Source: Marinomonas sp. IMCC 4694 (lineage in GTDB: Bacteria > Pseudomonadota > Gammaproteobacteria > Pseudomonadales > Marinomonadaceae). From it: a stretch of 64,000 bases of DNA. The stretch spans positions 2,418,001 through 2,482,000 of the forward strand of contig NZ_VSRV01000001.1 in NCBI RefSeq assembly GCF_008122525.1. The letters run 5' to 3'. A model generated the notes under the pieces. The model worked only from the letters and a program-made list of their open reading frames with translations, did not search any database and was not told the origin of the DNA. Positions within the stretch are counted from its first letter, which is position 1. The number at the start of each line of letters is the position of its first letter. Made by a program: the position numbers and the translations under genes. Positions 38,501-46,109 of the stretch are shown here, piece by piece.

Positions 38501-38780
38501 ATGTTCCGAAGGTGCGCATGTCTTTCGACGTTGCATTGGGGTCAGCTTTGTTAAGCTGTGAAGCCACACGCGCTATGAACTTACGCTCGGTATCATGAGG
38601 GTATAAGGCACAGAATTTTTGCCATTGCTCGTCTTGAGTGTCTTGCACAAAACCAAGCACATCTTCTTCATACAGCGCCAGTTCACGGTTGTATTTTTTA
38701 GGATCGCCCAACAACCAGCCGTTGCTTAAAAGCTGTTGGATCATTTCATTTTGAAACGCGAACTCACTGGCGCTGGCCAT
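35505..38780 (-). CDS. hsdR: Type I restriction enzyme subunit R (HsdR)
   Basis: A 1,091-residue restriction and translocation subunit. The N-terminal nuclease domain has the PD-(D/E)xK signature around residues 160-185 (RIDLVLFVNGLP, LELKS). A superfamily 2 motor follows with Walker A in HSAGSGKSNSIAW, the DEAH box in VVIADEAHSSQTG and a TATPKDKTL motif III. A C-terminal helical region contacts the methylase. Full length is normal and no frameshift is seen. Its 3' end is duplicated as a relic at 28.7 kb. As the methylase gene is broken by IS66, no active complex should form from this locus. Confidence 0.95.
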   Translation of the reverse strand: MASASEFAFQNEMIQQLLSNGWLLGDPKKYNRELALYEEDVLGFVQDTQDEQWQKFCALYPHDTERKFIARVASQLNKADPNATSKDMRTFGTLGVLRHELRDRGTRFNLCQFKPEHDLNPDTLVRYKQNRLRVVPELVYSPWATEEELATTGKKAKAWRIDLVLFVNGLPVATLELKSEFKQAVQNAITQYKTTRPPTDPETKKPEPLLTFKRGALVHFAVSQYEVYMATRLDGNDTFFLPFNKGTKEGGAGNDVPEDVNQYATDYLWNEVLLPDNLLNILARFVHLEIEDKEDWEGRKYKKETLIFPRYHQWDVVNKLVNAAKEEGPGQKYLIQHSAGSGKSNSIAWSAHQLSAIHTPEGKKLFDSVIVVTDRTVLDDQLQETISQFTAVDGLVGRINRNEGDGSKSEKLANALVDSQPIIIVTIQTFPFVLKAIENNVNLKERNYVVIADEAHSSQTGSTARQLKEVLMIDGNASDKTEDEELTTDDILDAAVASRRASKNLSYLAFTATPKDKTLQLFGRLPKPDEPANKTDNLPKAYHVYSMRQAIEEGFILDVLKNYTNYKVAYNLAMKIEGSDQEVESKKAKVKLNQWVRLHDYNISQKVQVIVEHFKDNVMGLLGGQAKAMVVTSSRKEAVRYKLGFDKYITSKKGEKGYSQLQAMVAFSGEVEFSETDPNSTALIGEKFTESNMNPGLKGRDMRKAFDSDDYQVMIVANKFQTGFDQPKLCAMYVDKKLGGVECVQTLSRLNRIFPSKAETGTFVLDFFNEPDDILSAFQPYYQTAELADVSDPNLIFELSEKLRSAGIFTTREVDQFCDAFYVKSKSNAAIANICKPAVERWTLKYKSALDEYKKAKDMFERTKKTGDAVLMANAENTFKDCKQEKDALEIFKKDLGTFVRFYEFMSQIVDYDDKGLEKLSLYARNLRPMLREAAVEEDQIDLKHVVLSHYRLSKIRQQDIQLKEDAAGYELEPGDSMGTAKAKDPKEEFLSQIITRLNELFITDELTDADMVNYANTVKDKVMENELVMRQIKENSAQQAMLGDFSRAMDDAIMSSGSAHQNQMMQLLSDPAKSARFGKLVFEMITGGQR

Positions 38781-38804
38781 CTAAAATTTCCTTTTATTTA
38801 ACTC

Positions 38805-39177
38805 TCATTTAACTGGCGGCAATGCCTTTACCAACATTTGAATCTCTTTGGTAATACTCATTAACTCTTTAAGCAATTGGGGGTTCACATCTAAGTGACC
38901 TTCATACTCCGCTAAATTACGAGCCTGATGACATTTATCCAGCACTCGCCACTTAGCTTTATCCATATCCAAAGTATGTTGCAAGCATTGAAAAACCAAA
39001 TAACGACTTTCTGAACGATAACCATACCAACGTAACGCGGCCAAAGAAAACGCATGAGCAGCCGCATACGCTAAAGAAAATTGGCTATCCTCACTTAAAC
39101 CACTAATCAAAGAATCTTTTAACTTGGCATCACCCGCACGTAACATTCCTAAAAATTCTTTCGCATCTGCGTATTCT
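38805..39177 (-). pseudogene. HEPN-like gene, 3' part, interrupted by IS21
   Basis: From the IS21 border the frame reads EYADAKEFLGMLRAGDAKLKD and on for about 120 codons: an all-helical protein with an R-x4-H-like tract (KCHQARNLAEYEGHL) that suggests a HEPN domain, the usual partner of MNT nucleotidyltransferases. The 5' part (about 22 codons) is on the other side of the IS21 element at 41,796-41,861. As arranged, no full protein can be made. The family call is tentative and rests on the helix content and the MNT neighbour. Confidence 0.6.
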
Positions 39178-39367
39178 CATGCATCGCGATCACCTAATAC
39201 TATCTAAGCCGATCACCTAATACCATCCATCAAGATCACTCAATACCATCGATGCCGATCACTTTTCGGTCAAAATGGTATTGAGTGATCGGCTTGAATG
39301 GTATCGTTCAATTTGTACACGTTTTTGTCTAGCCAGTAGGTGTTTTTAACCGTTATTCTTTTCATTT

Positions 39368-40930
39368 TTGATGATGAGAATGACCATGCCAACGGCACCT
39401 ATTTCAATGCGTAAACTTAAAGAGATTTTAAGACTAAAATACAGCTGTAAACTCAGTCATCGTCAGATAGCAACAAGCTTATCTGTTTCACCCTCAATCG
39501 TGTCTAAATATGCCTGTAAATCAGCAGAGTTAGATATTACTTACTGGCCGCTTGATGAGAAGTGGGATGATCACGCTCTGCAACAAGCGTTCTTCAAAAC
39601 AAAGCCTCGATTAAAGGGCTTTACCATTCCTGACTGGTCGTTAGTTCAGCAAGAGCTTCGGCCTAAAACCATGACGTTGTTGCTGCTTTGGGAAGAATAC
39701 AAAGAGCGGCACGCGGAAGGTTTTTACAGTTACACTCACTTCTGCCGTCAGTACAAGGCATGGCTTAAATGCCAAAAACCCTCCATGCGACAAAATCATA
39801 AAGCAGGTGAAAAACTGTTTGTGGATTACTGTGGCCCAACCATGAGTATTGTTGATACAAGTACAGGCGAATGTCGTACTGCACAAGTGTTCGTTGCGGT
39901 CATGGGTGCATCAAATTATACCTATGCCGAAGCGACTTACAGCCAGAAACTCGAAGATTGGGTGATGAGTCACGCCCGTTGTTTTGAGTTTCTTGGCGGT
40001 GTTCCTGAGCTAATAATTCCTGACAACCTTAAAAGTGCCGTCACCAAACCGTGTCGATATGAGCCTGACTTAAATCCAACCTACCAACAACTAGCGACAC
40101 ATTACGATACGGTCATTGTGCCCGCTAGACCCTATAAACCAAAGGATAAGGCTAAGGCTGAAGTGGGTGTGCAAATTGTTGAACGTTGGATAATGGCGCG
40201 CCTTCGCAATGAAACCTTCTTTAGCTTGCGTCAATTGAACCTGAAAATACAAGCATTACTGGTCGATTTAAATCAACGTAAAATGAAAAAGCATCCTGGC
40301 TCACGGCTCAGTCAGTTTGATGCTATCGACAGACCTGCACTCAAACCACTGCCTACACAGCCTTACAGCTATACCTTAGTAAAACAGGTGAGCGTGCATA
40401 TTGATTATCATGTGGAAATTGAAAAGCACTACTACTCAGTGCCACATACCTTAATTAAACAAAAGCTTGAAGCCCATGCCTCCGGGAAGTTGGTGACACT
40501 CTACCATCAAGGCATACAAGTCGCTGTTCACCCCAGATCATACCGAGAAGGTGCGCACACCACGCTTGATCTGCATATGCCTATCGCTCATCAAAAGCAG
40601 CAACAATGGGCACCACAGCGGTTCGAACGCTGGGCGAGTAAATTTGGCACATCAACTGAGCAGTTTGTTATGCAATTGATGCAAGCTAAAAAACATCCAG
40701 AGCAAAGCTACCGTGCTTGTATGGGGTTATTAAGCCTAGGTAAAAAGTTTAGTGATCAACGTCTTGAAGCCGCCTGTCATCGCGCATTAACCACAGGTGT
40801 TACTCGCGTTAAACAAGTAAAGACTATCTTAGAAAAAGGCTTGGATAAACAACCCTTGCCACAAGCTCAAGGTGATTTACTACAAGATATTGATCATAAA
40901 AATATCCGTGGCAACCACTATTACCATTAA
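39368..40930 (+). CDS. istA: IS21 transposase IstA
   Basis: A 520-residue IstA: an N-terminal helix-turn-helix (CKLSHRQIATSLSVSPSIVSKY), a DDE integrase core with FVDYCGPTMSIVD, IIPDNLKSAV and KDKAKAEVGVQIVERW, and a C-terminal basic region. Length is normal for IS21. istB follows after 28 bases. An alternative start at ATGACC (39,374 or 39,386) is possible. Confidence 0.92.
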   Translation: MMMRMTMPTAPISMRKLKEILRLKYSCKLSHRQIATSLSVSPSIVSKYACKSAELDITYWPLDEKWDDHALQQAFFKTKPRLKGFTIPDWSLVQQELRPKTMTLLLLWEEYKERHAEGFYSYTHFCRQYKAWLKCQKPSMRQNHKAGEKLFVDYCGPTMSIVDTSTGECRTAQVFVAVMGASNYTYAEATYSQKLEDWVMSHARCFEFLGGVPELIIPDNLKSAVTKPCRYEPDLNPTYQQLATHYDTVIVPARPYKPKDKAKAEVGVQIVERWIMARLRNETFFSLRQLNLKIQALLVDLNQRKMKKHPGSRLSQFDAIDRPALKPLPTQPYSYTLVKQVSVHIDYHVEIEKHYYSVPHTLIKQKLEAHASGKLVTLYHQGIQVAVHPRSYREGAHTTLDLHMPIAHQKQQQWAPQRFERWASKFGTSTEQFVMQLMQAKKHPEQSYRACMGLLSLGKKFSDQRLEAACHRALTTGVTRVKQVKTILEKGLDKQPLPQAQGDLLQDIDHKNIRGNHYYH

Positions 40931-40958
40931 TAAAAATTAACAAACCATAGGAAGACTT

Positions 40959-41723
40959 ATGCAAAATATCAATCAACAAGTTAATAATCAGTTAAGTAAT
41001 TTAAAGCTAAGCGGCATACGTGATGCGCTATTGCAGCAATACGAGCAACCCAATTTATACGTTGAACAAAGCTTCGAAGAGCGGCTAAGTTTATTGCTTG
41101 AACATGAAATAACGCAGCGTGATCAGCGTAAAATAGATCGCCTAACGCGACAAGCAAAGTTCAGAGTTGGCGGCACACTTGCCCAACTCAACTATGGCGC
41201 AGCACGACAACTCGATAAAGCTCAGATCCGTTCATTAGCACAAGGTGAATGGCTTCGTCTTCACCAAAACATCTTGATCACAGGAGCAACAGGTTGTGGC
41301 AAAACTTACCTCGCTTGCGCGCTTGGTCAAAACCACTGCCAACAAGGGAGTAGCGTTTATTATTTTAGGCTCAAAGAGCTATTAGAAAAGATGTTTCTAG
41401 CGCAAGCCGATGGTAGTTATCGAAAACTGATCAACAAGCTTAGCTCTGCCAATTTACTGATCTTAGATGATTGGGGATTAGAGCCATTAACGGCTCAACA
41501 ACGGAGTGATTTACTGGAATTAATTGATGCAAGATATGATACAAAATCGACCTTAATAGCGAGTCAATTACCGATAGAAAATTGGTATGAAATGATCGGA
41601 GAATCGACACACGCGGATGCGATTCTAGATAGGCTTGTGCACGGGGCGATAAAGTTGAAATTAAAAGGCGAGTCGATGCGAAAAAAACTAAATTTCTTGA
41701 CTGATGCCGATCACTCAAGTTAG
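40959..41723 (+). CDS. istB: IS21 helper ATPase IstB
   Basis: A 254-residue AAA+ ATPase, DnaC-like, that assists IstA. Walker A is seen as GATGCGKTYLACALG and Walker B as LLILDDWGLEPL. An AGGAAG ribosome site precedes the ATG. Complete; with istA the element should be able to move. Confidence 0.93.
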   Translation: MQNINQQVNNQLSNLKLSGIRDALLQQYEQPNLYVEQSFEERLSLLLEHEITQRDQRKIDRLTRQAKFRVGGTLAQLNYGAARQLDKAQIRSLAQGEWLRLHQNILITGATGCGKTYLACALGQNHCQQGSSVYYFRLKELLEKMFLAQADGSYRKLINKLSSANLLILDDWGLEPLTAQQRSDLLELIDARYDTKSTLIASQLPIENWYEMIGESTHADAILDRLVHGAIKLKLKGESMRKKLNFLTDADHSS

Positions 41724-41795
41724 ATTTTACTGAGGTCTACTGACAGACAAAAAAGTGATCGGCTTGAATGGTATTGAGCGATCGGCATCATGGTA

Positions 41796-41861
41796 TTACG
41801 CAGCATCGGCAGGCTCTACTTTTAATTGATTAACCTTTACTAAATTATCCAGTGCTTTCAC
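41796..41861 (-). pseudogene. HEPN-like gene, 5' part, cut by IS21
   Basis: A GTG at 41,861 overlaps the MNT stop as GTGA and opens KALDNLVKVNQLKVEPADA before IS21 sequence supplies a TAA. Together with the 3' part at 38,805-39,177 it would form a protein of about 140 residues. The 4-base overlap shows it was translationally coupled to the MNT gene. Confidence 0.65.
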
Positions 41862-42442
41862 TCGCCTTCCCCCGAATGTAATAAATCAATACGCGGTTGC
41901 TCCATAACCTTACTTAAGAAGTTCTGCCCTTGTGCCATACGTTCTTCAAATTCAACGGGGGAATACAACGTCGGGTTAATCGGCCTTTGCAGTTTTTCTT
42001 CCACTGAATCAAGCATCTGCATAATTTCGCTGTAGCTTAAGTCGTTTCCCACCAGCATCACATCCACATCACTGCCAGCATGTTCTTCACCTTTAGCAAC
42101 CGAGCCATAAATAAAGGCCTGCTCTAATTGAGGAAGCAAAGGCGCAATAGCTTCTTTCAACAATCCCTTAATACCAAACGTTTTTCTAACGATTGCTTGT
42201 AGTTCGTTAAAAATAGGCGAACGCTTGTTCGCTTGGTAATGGTTTTGATTCCCCTGCTTACTTTCCACCAGCAGCCCCGCATCGGCTAATTTGGCTAGCT
42301 CTCGGCTAATCACACCAATGCCCATATCTGCTCGCCGCACGACTTCTCGCAAATAGAAGCTTTTATCTGGCTGGTCAAAAAATAGCGCTAATACTTTTTG
42401 TTGCCCCTTGGTAAAAAGAGCATCGCCTATGCTTGTAGTCAT
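41858..42442 (-). CDS. MNT-type nucleotidyltransferase with N-terminal winged helix
   Basis: I start at the ATG at 42,442 (MTTSIGDALFTKGQ), preceded by TTGAGGTAGTG, giving 194 residues; a longer frame from 42,514 would read through the operator palindromes. Residues 1-85 form a MarR/ArsR-like winged helix (SFYLREVVRRADMGIGVISREL); residues 105-150 hold the nucleotidyltransferase core IYGSVAKGEEHAGSDVDVML with its GS and DxD motifs. It overlaps the HEPN-like gene by 4 bases. HEPN/MNT pairs are known toxin-antitoxin systems in which MNT AMPylates HEPN; here the HEPN partner is destroyed by IS21. DNA binding by the winged helix suggests autoregulation. Confidence 0.8.
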   Translation of the reverse strand: MTTSIGDALFTKGQQKVLALFFDQPDKSFYLREVVRRADMGIGVISRELAKLADAGLLVESKQGNQNHYQANKRSPIFNELQAIVRKTFGIKGLLKEAIAPLLPQLEQAFIYGSVAKGEEHAGSDVDVMLVGNDLSYSEIMQMLDSVEEKLQRPINPTLYSPVEFEERMAQGQNFLSKVMEQPRIDLLHSGEGE

Positions 42443-42457
42443 CACTACCTCAACTGC

Positions 42458-42491
42458 ACCCAAAATGGGTACATTTGTTCCCAATTTGGGT
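42458..42491 (-). promoter_or_regulatory. Twin palindromes upstream of the MNT gene
   Basis: Two near-perfect palindromes, ACCCAAAATGGGT (42,458-42,470) and CCCAATTTGGG (42,480-42,490), lie about 16 bases upstream of the MNT start, in helical phase of about two turns. They are a good candidate operator for the protein's own winged helix. Confidence 0.6.
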
Positions 42492-42555
42492 ACTATACAT
42501 TTCAGATAACTCACTGTCTACGTCATGCTTAGCAATAAATACGCTTTGATAATCT

Positions 42556-42710
42556 TCAATCTTCTGAAAAAGCTAAGCGGGTGGCTAAACACTCTTGCAT
42601 AGCAAAAATGGTCTCTAGGTTAAAATACTCAATCTGCCGCTCAACCTCGCGTATTCCCTCGGTTTGAACTGTTGCATATTTTGCAACAGTTGCTTCATGC
42701 AACATCATTG
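42556..42710 (-). pseudogene. RhuM-like gene remnant
   Basis: About 50 codons (HEATVAKYATVQTEGIREVE, EYFNLETIFAM) match the N-terminal region of RhuM/virulence-associated proteins often found inside type I restriction operons. Both ends are missing and the tail (QECLATRLAFSED) is unlike the family. The family assignment is from memory of the motif pattern. Confidence 0.5.
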
Positions 42711-42822
42711 TTTTCTTCTGGAGCCTGCCAATTACGAACGTCGATGACGTGCAAGGATGCACTAATGCCGCGAGCGCATGGATGCGCAAGAGCGGCGTTA
42801 CCGGTGACGACTTTATTCAACA

Positions 42823-44136
42823 TTAAGCTGGAGTCCATTCTCTTACGTCGATCTTACCGGTAACGGCAGCGGAGATTAGAGCCGTGCGGCGTTCTTGAAG
42901 CAACTCAATTTGCTCTAACCCTAGTGCATCTACATTCCTAATTCTTACCATTAGAGCATCAAGCATTTCAACAATAGCTAATTGCTCTTCCATTTTAGGT
43001 AAAGAAATTCTTATTGAACCGATTATTTCACAGTTTAATGCTGCTTGATTCCCCCCTCGACCCAGCTCCCTTAAATCCTCATACATCGCTTGGAAAAGAT
43101 AATATAGAAACCTAACATTAACTTTTTCACTTGGTATTATTGCAGCCATGTTCTGATTAATACATGAGTCAATCGCGAGAATAGCTGAAGTTCCACGAGT
43201 TTTTCCCTGACCAACCATACCAACTAAAAGAGAGTTATTTGGTATCAATTCTATCGAACAGCTTTGGTATGCACTTTCTGAAATCAACTGACTTGGTTCA
43301 TCAACTATTTCCGAATTTAAACAGCCTGAAGCTAACCAAGGAATTGTTCCATTTTCCCAATAAGACAAATTAGTTTTATCGGGTGTGCTTCCATTAAGGA
43401 CTCTACTGATGTGTGCTATTTTTGGCATCATCCAATGCTCCGGCACTTCACCTAACCACTCAACACCTGAATCGCGCATTGGGGCATTTGGATTCAGTCC
43501 TTTGGTAACGGCGTGACTGATAACGGCTTGGCGTTTTTCTTTTAGCAGTGCGATGAGTTGTTGCTGCTTTTCGATCAGGGTGTCGATTTTTGCGGTTTCG
43601 TGGTCGAGGAAGTTGGCGATTTTTTGTTGTTCTTCTAACGATGGTAGAACAATAGGCAAACGTCTCATTTCTTCAAATTTCATAGATTGACGCAAACCAC
43701 CACCCATTCCATAAAAAACTTTTGTAGTGTCGTATGAGTGTAATAATCGATATAAATAGCGATCATCAAGCTCGCATTTTTTAGCAACTAACTTTAGATA
43801 AGCAGAAGTAATAATACCTCTTTCTTTCGCGTGCCCGACCCGTAAGCTTCGCTTGTCATTTTGCAGGTCAGTTAATCTGAGTATTAGCTCATCAGGATTC
43901 ACCAGTTGGTACGTATTAAATGATTCAGGAAGTAAACCAAAGTTTTTCTCTACATCTCGACGAATGATATTACCGTAACTCAGGGATAAAACGTTTGTTT
44001 CTTTACCGTCTTCATTCTTTACGGATTCTGTAGTTGCAACACCGAATAAGGGCTTTACCTCCCAGTGCTTTGGTACACTTCCAACCCACTCAATATTAGA
44101 TTCCTTGTTATCGGAATATGGTCGAAATGTTCCCAT
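42823..44136 (-). CDS. hsdS: Type I restriction specificity subunit S (HsdS)
   Basis: A 437-residue specificity subunit with two target-recognition domains, each followed by a helical spacer. The first half ends in LPSLEEQQKIANFLDHET and KIDTLIEKQQQLIALLKEKR, and the second in LPKMEEQLAIVEMLDAL with ELLQERRTALISAAVTGKI. The pattern WVGSVPKHW and WLGEVPEHW opens both recognition domains. Length is normal and the frame intact. The start overlaps the hsdM stop (TAATG). It sets the DNA sequence recognised by the complex, but hsdM is broken. Confidence 0.94.
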   Translation of the reverse strand: MGTFRPYSDNKESNIEWVGSVPKHWEVKPLFGVATTESVKNEDGKETNVLSLSYGNIIRRDVEKNFGLLPESFNTYQLVNPDELILRLTDLQNDKRSLRVGHAKERGIITSAYLKLVAKKCELDDRYLYRLLHSYDTTKVFYGMGGGLRQSMKFEEMRRLPIVLPSLEEQQKIANFLDHETAKIDTLIEKQQQLIALLKEKRQAVISHAVTKGLNPNAPMRDSGVEWLGEVPEHWMMPKIAHISRVLNGSTPDKTNLSYWENGTIPWLASGCLNSEIVDEPSQLISESAYQSCSIELIPNNSLLVGMVGQGKTRGTSAILAIDSCINQNMAAIIPSEKVNVRFLYYLFQAMYEDLRELGRGGNQAALNCEIIGSIRISLPKMEEQLAIVEMLDALMVRIRNVDALGLEQIELLQERRTALISAAVTGKIDVREWTPA

Positions 44137-45359
44137 TATGAATGCACCTCTTGAAGCAGCCCCATAATTTCAGCACTAACTAAGTCAAGTTCTTTGTCAA
44201 TCTCCACCAAGTCTCTTGGTGGCTGGTACTGGTAAAAATGGCGATTAAAGGGTATTTCATAACCCACGATGCCGATTTTACCATCTATTGCATCGCGTTT
44301 AGTTGCATCTATCCAAGCGTCTGGCACGTGTGGTTGTACTTCTTTTTTAAAGTAGGCTTCGTTTAGCTCATTCACCGTTTGAGTTGGGTCTAATGCTACG
44401 TTTTCGTTATCGCGCAAGTCGCCGTCTGGCTTGTACTCAATAACTTGAGTTTTTCCATCTAGTTCAACTTCAAACAGACCATAAAATGGATTGGCTTCGC
44501 CAGACTTGTGAATTTTTTTGATGACCTTTTCCGCTGCTGGGTTTTTCCAGCTCACTGCTGCGGTAATGGCTTTGAGTTCTTTAGTGTCTAGTTTGATACC
44601 TTGTGCTTTCGCCGCGGCTTTTACAATGGCGTCGAATTGGTTCATGTCGTTGTACTGCTGAGTACCAATATGGGCTTGCAGCTTTTTGGCTTTTAGTAGA
44701 ATGGCTTTTTGTGCCAGCCACATTTTTCTGTCTAACAACTCTTTTATCTTGGCTTCTTTTACATCGCTGAAGTTGGCTTTTAGATGAACGCGTATTTCAA
44801 CTTCGTTCTCTGCTAGTAAGCCATAGTTTCCACAGTTTTTATCATCGCTCCAAGGCTGCTCTGAAGAGTGGCCGAAGGTTTCATAAATCCACTTCATTGG
44901 TGCTTCTAGTGGTTTATTAGCAAAACGTAGTTCTTCTAAGCGCTCATCACTGAACTGAAAGCTTTCACGCAAAGGGCGTTCGATACTGATACGGCGATAA
45001 CCAAACTCATGGGTATCGAATATTTTAGCGGCAAAGGTTTTGGGGGCTTCGACTTTGGGGCTGCTTGCTTGGCGGCCACGGCTTGATTTTTGTTCAGCAG
45101 GTTTCTGTAAGTCAGTTGCGTCTATCACTTCAAACGCGCCAAAGGTGCGGGTGATTAACGCGATGTCGTCGATGCTCATTTCATTACGTTTAGAGCCTAA
45201 GGATTTACGCATTTTACTGCTTAGGTTGACGCCGTTAATCAGCTGCACCTTTCCACGTCGCTCTGGCAGTCCTTTACACTCGGCTTGCTTGTTGTTGCTA
45301 AGAATCCAAACATAGGTAGCAATACCTGTGTTGTAGAACATGTCGGTTGGTAGCGCGAC
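44136..45359 (-). pseudogene. hsdM: hsdM, 3' part (split by IS66)
   Basis: About 404 codons of the C-terminal half of the type I methylase, beginning in the target duplication (VAL) and continuing PTDMFYNTGIATYVWILSNN, a core methylase segment after the NPPF motif. It contains the long C-terminal region that binds HsdS. The ATG at 45,371 lies inside the IS66 end (MNAYVAL), so a truncated C-terminal protein could in principle be made, but it lacks the catalytic motifs. Confidence 0.92.
45352..45359. repeat. 8-bp target duplication of IS66 (left copy)
   Basis: AGCGCGAC flanks the element here and again at 47,769-47,776. An 8-bp duplication is the rule for IS66 elements, so this was a simple transposition into hsdM, and a recent one as both copies are exact. 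Confidence 0.95.
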
Positions 45360-45454
45360 GTAAGCGTTCATTCCACGCCGTTATTTCATCTCATCTTTTC
45401 TCACTCTAAACTGGGCTCCGTTTTCATCTCATAACCGATAACGGAGTCCTGCTC

Positions 45455-45739
45455 ATGACCAAGCCTTATACCCGTCGTTCTTCTTCTGAATGGCAACAAA
45501 TCATTGATGATCAAGCCGAGTCTGGCTTGTCCGCCCCTCAATACTGCAAACAACATCAAGTGCGTTACGCCAGTTTTAGCAAATGGCGTCAGCATTTTTC
45601 GGGAACGAAAACCTCGCCAGATTCTAGTCAATCAGACTTTATCGATCTCAGTCAGATGCCTGCTCTCTCAGGTACTGGACGTTGGAATATTACCTTGTGC
45701 TTAGGTGATGGTATTGAACTCCGATTGAGTCGTGACTGA
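45455..45739 (+). CDS. tnpA: IS66 TnpA
   Basis: A 94-residue IS66 accessory protein with a small helix-turn-helix (WQQIIDDQAESGLSAPQYCK, RYASFSKWRQHF) and a C-terminal strand region ending GIELRLSRD. Its last base coincides with the first base of tnpB, indicating coupled translation. Confidence 0.88.
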   Translation: MTKPYTRRSSSEWQQIIDDQAESGLSAPQYCKQHQVRYASFSKWRQHFSGTKTSPDSSQSDFIDLSQMPALSGTGRWNITLCLGDGIELRLSRD

Positions 45740-46083
45740 TGTTCCTGCCCGATCCCAATGCTAAAATTTGGCTCTACGCTAAACCTACCGATATGCGTAA
45801 GTCTTATTGTGGTTTGTTAGGGCTGATCAAACAGCACCTCAAGGAAAGCCCACTCATCGGGTATTTTGTGTTCATTAACCGCCGTAAAACGCAGATGAAA
45901 ATCCTTTATTTTGAAGCCTCGGGTTACTGCATCTGGTGCAAACGACTGTCTCAGGGGCAGTTCAACTATGCGCCATCAGAAAACGATAAACACGCTCTCA
46001 GCACACTGGAATTACAGCATCTGTTGGCGGGCATAAAAGTCGAAAAATATCGTCAATTTAAGCGCTACAAACGCGCATCTTAA
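45739..46083 (+). CDS. tnpB: IS66 TnpB (Orf2)
   Basis: A 114-residue IS66 Orf2 protein: IWLYAKPTDMRKSYCGLLGL, FVFINRRKTQMKILYFEASG and GYCIWCKRLSQGQF are the family's landmark strands. It is required with TnpA and TnpC for transposition; the molecular role is not settled. Complete. Confidence 0.92.
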   Translation: MFLPDPNAKIWLYAKPTDMRKSYCGLLGLIKQHLKESPLIGYFVFINRRKTQMKILYFEASGYCIWCKRLSQGQFNYAPSENDKHALSTLELQHLLAGIKVEKYRQFKRYKRAS

Positions 46084-46109
46084 AGGGTTGGATGGTATAA
46101 TCCAACCCC

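Larger units (their letters stand above)
39178..41795 (+). mobile_element. IS21-family insertion sequence with multiple terminal repeats
   Basis: The element holds istA and istB and has the repeated end motifs typical of IS21. The unit GATCAC(C/T)(T/C)AATACCAT recurs three to four times at the left (39,188-39,265) and twice at the right (complement, 41,750-41,795), together with inverted copies such as GGTATTGAGTGATCGGCTTG at 39,278-39,297. Exact outer edges and a target duplication could not be fixed by eye. It splits the HEPN-like gene. Confidence 0.8.

Noticed and set aside
42727..42822. Palindrome-rich segment next to hsdS, resembling an integron attC site
   Set aside because: It lacks the conserved inverse and core site pair and there is no integron integrase in the window.
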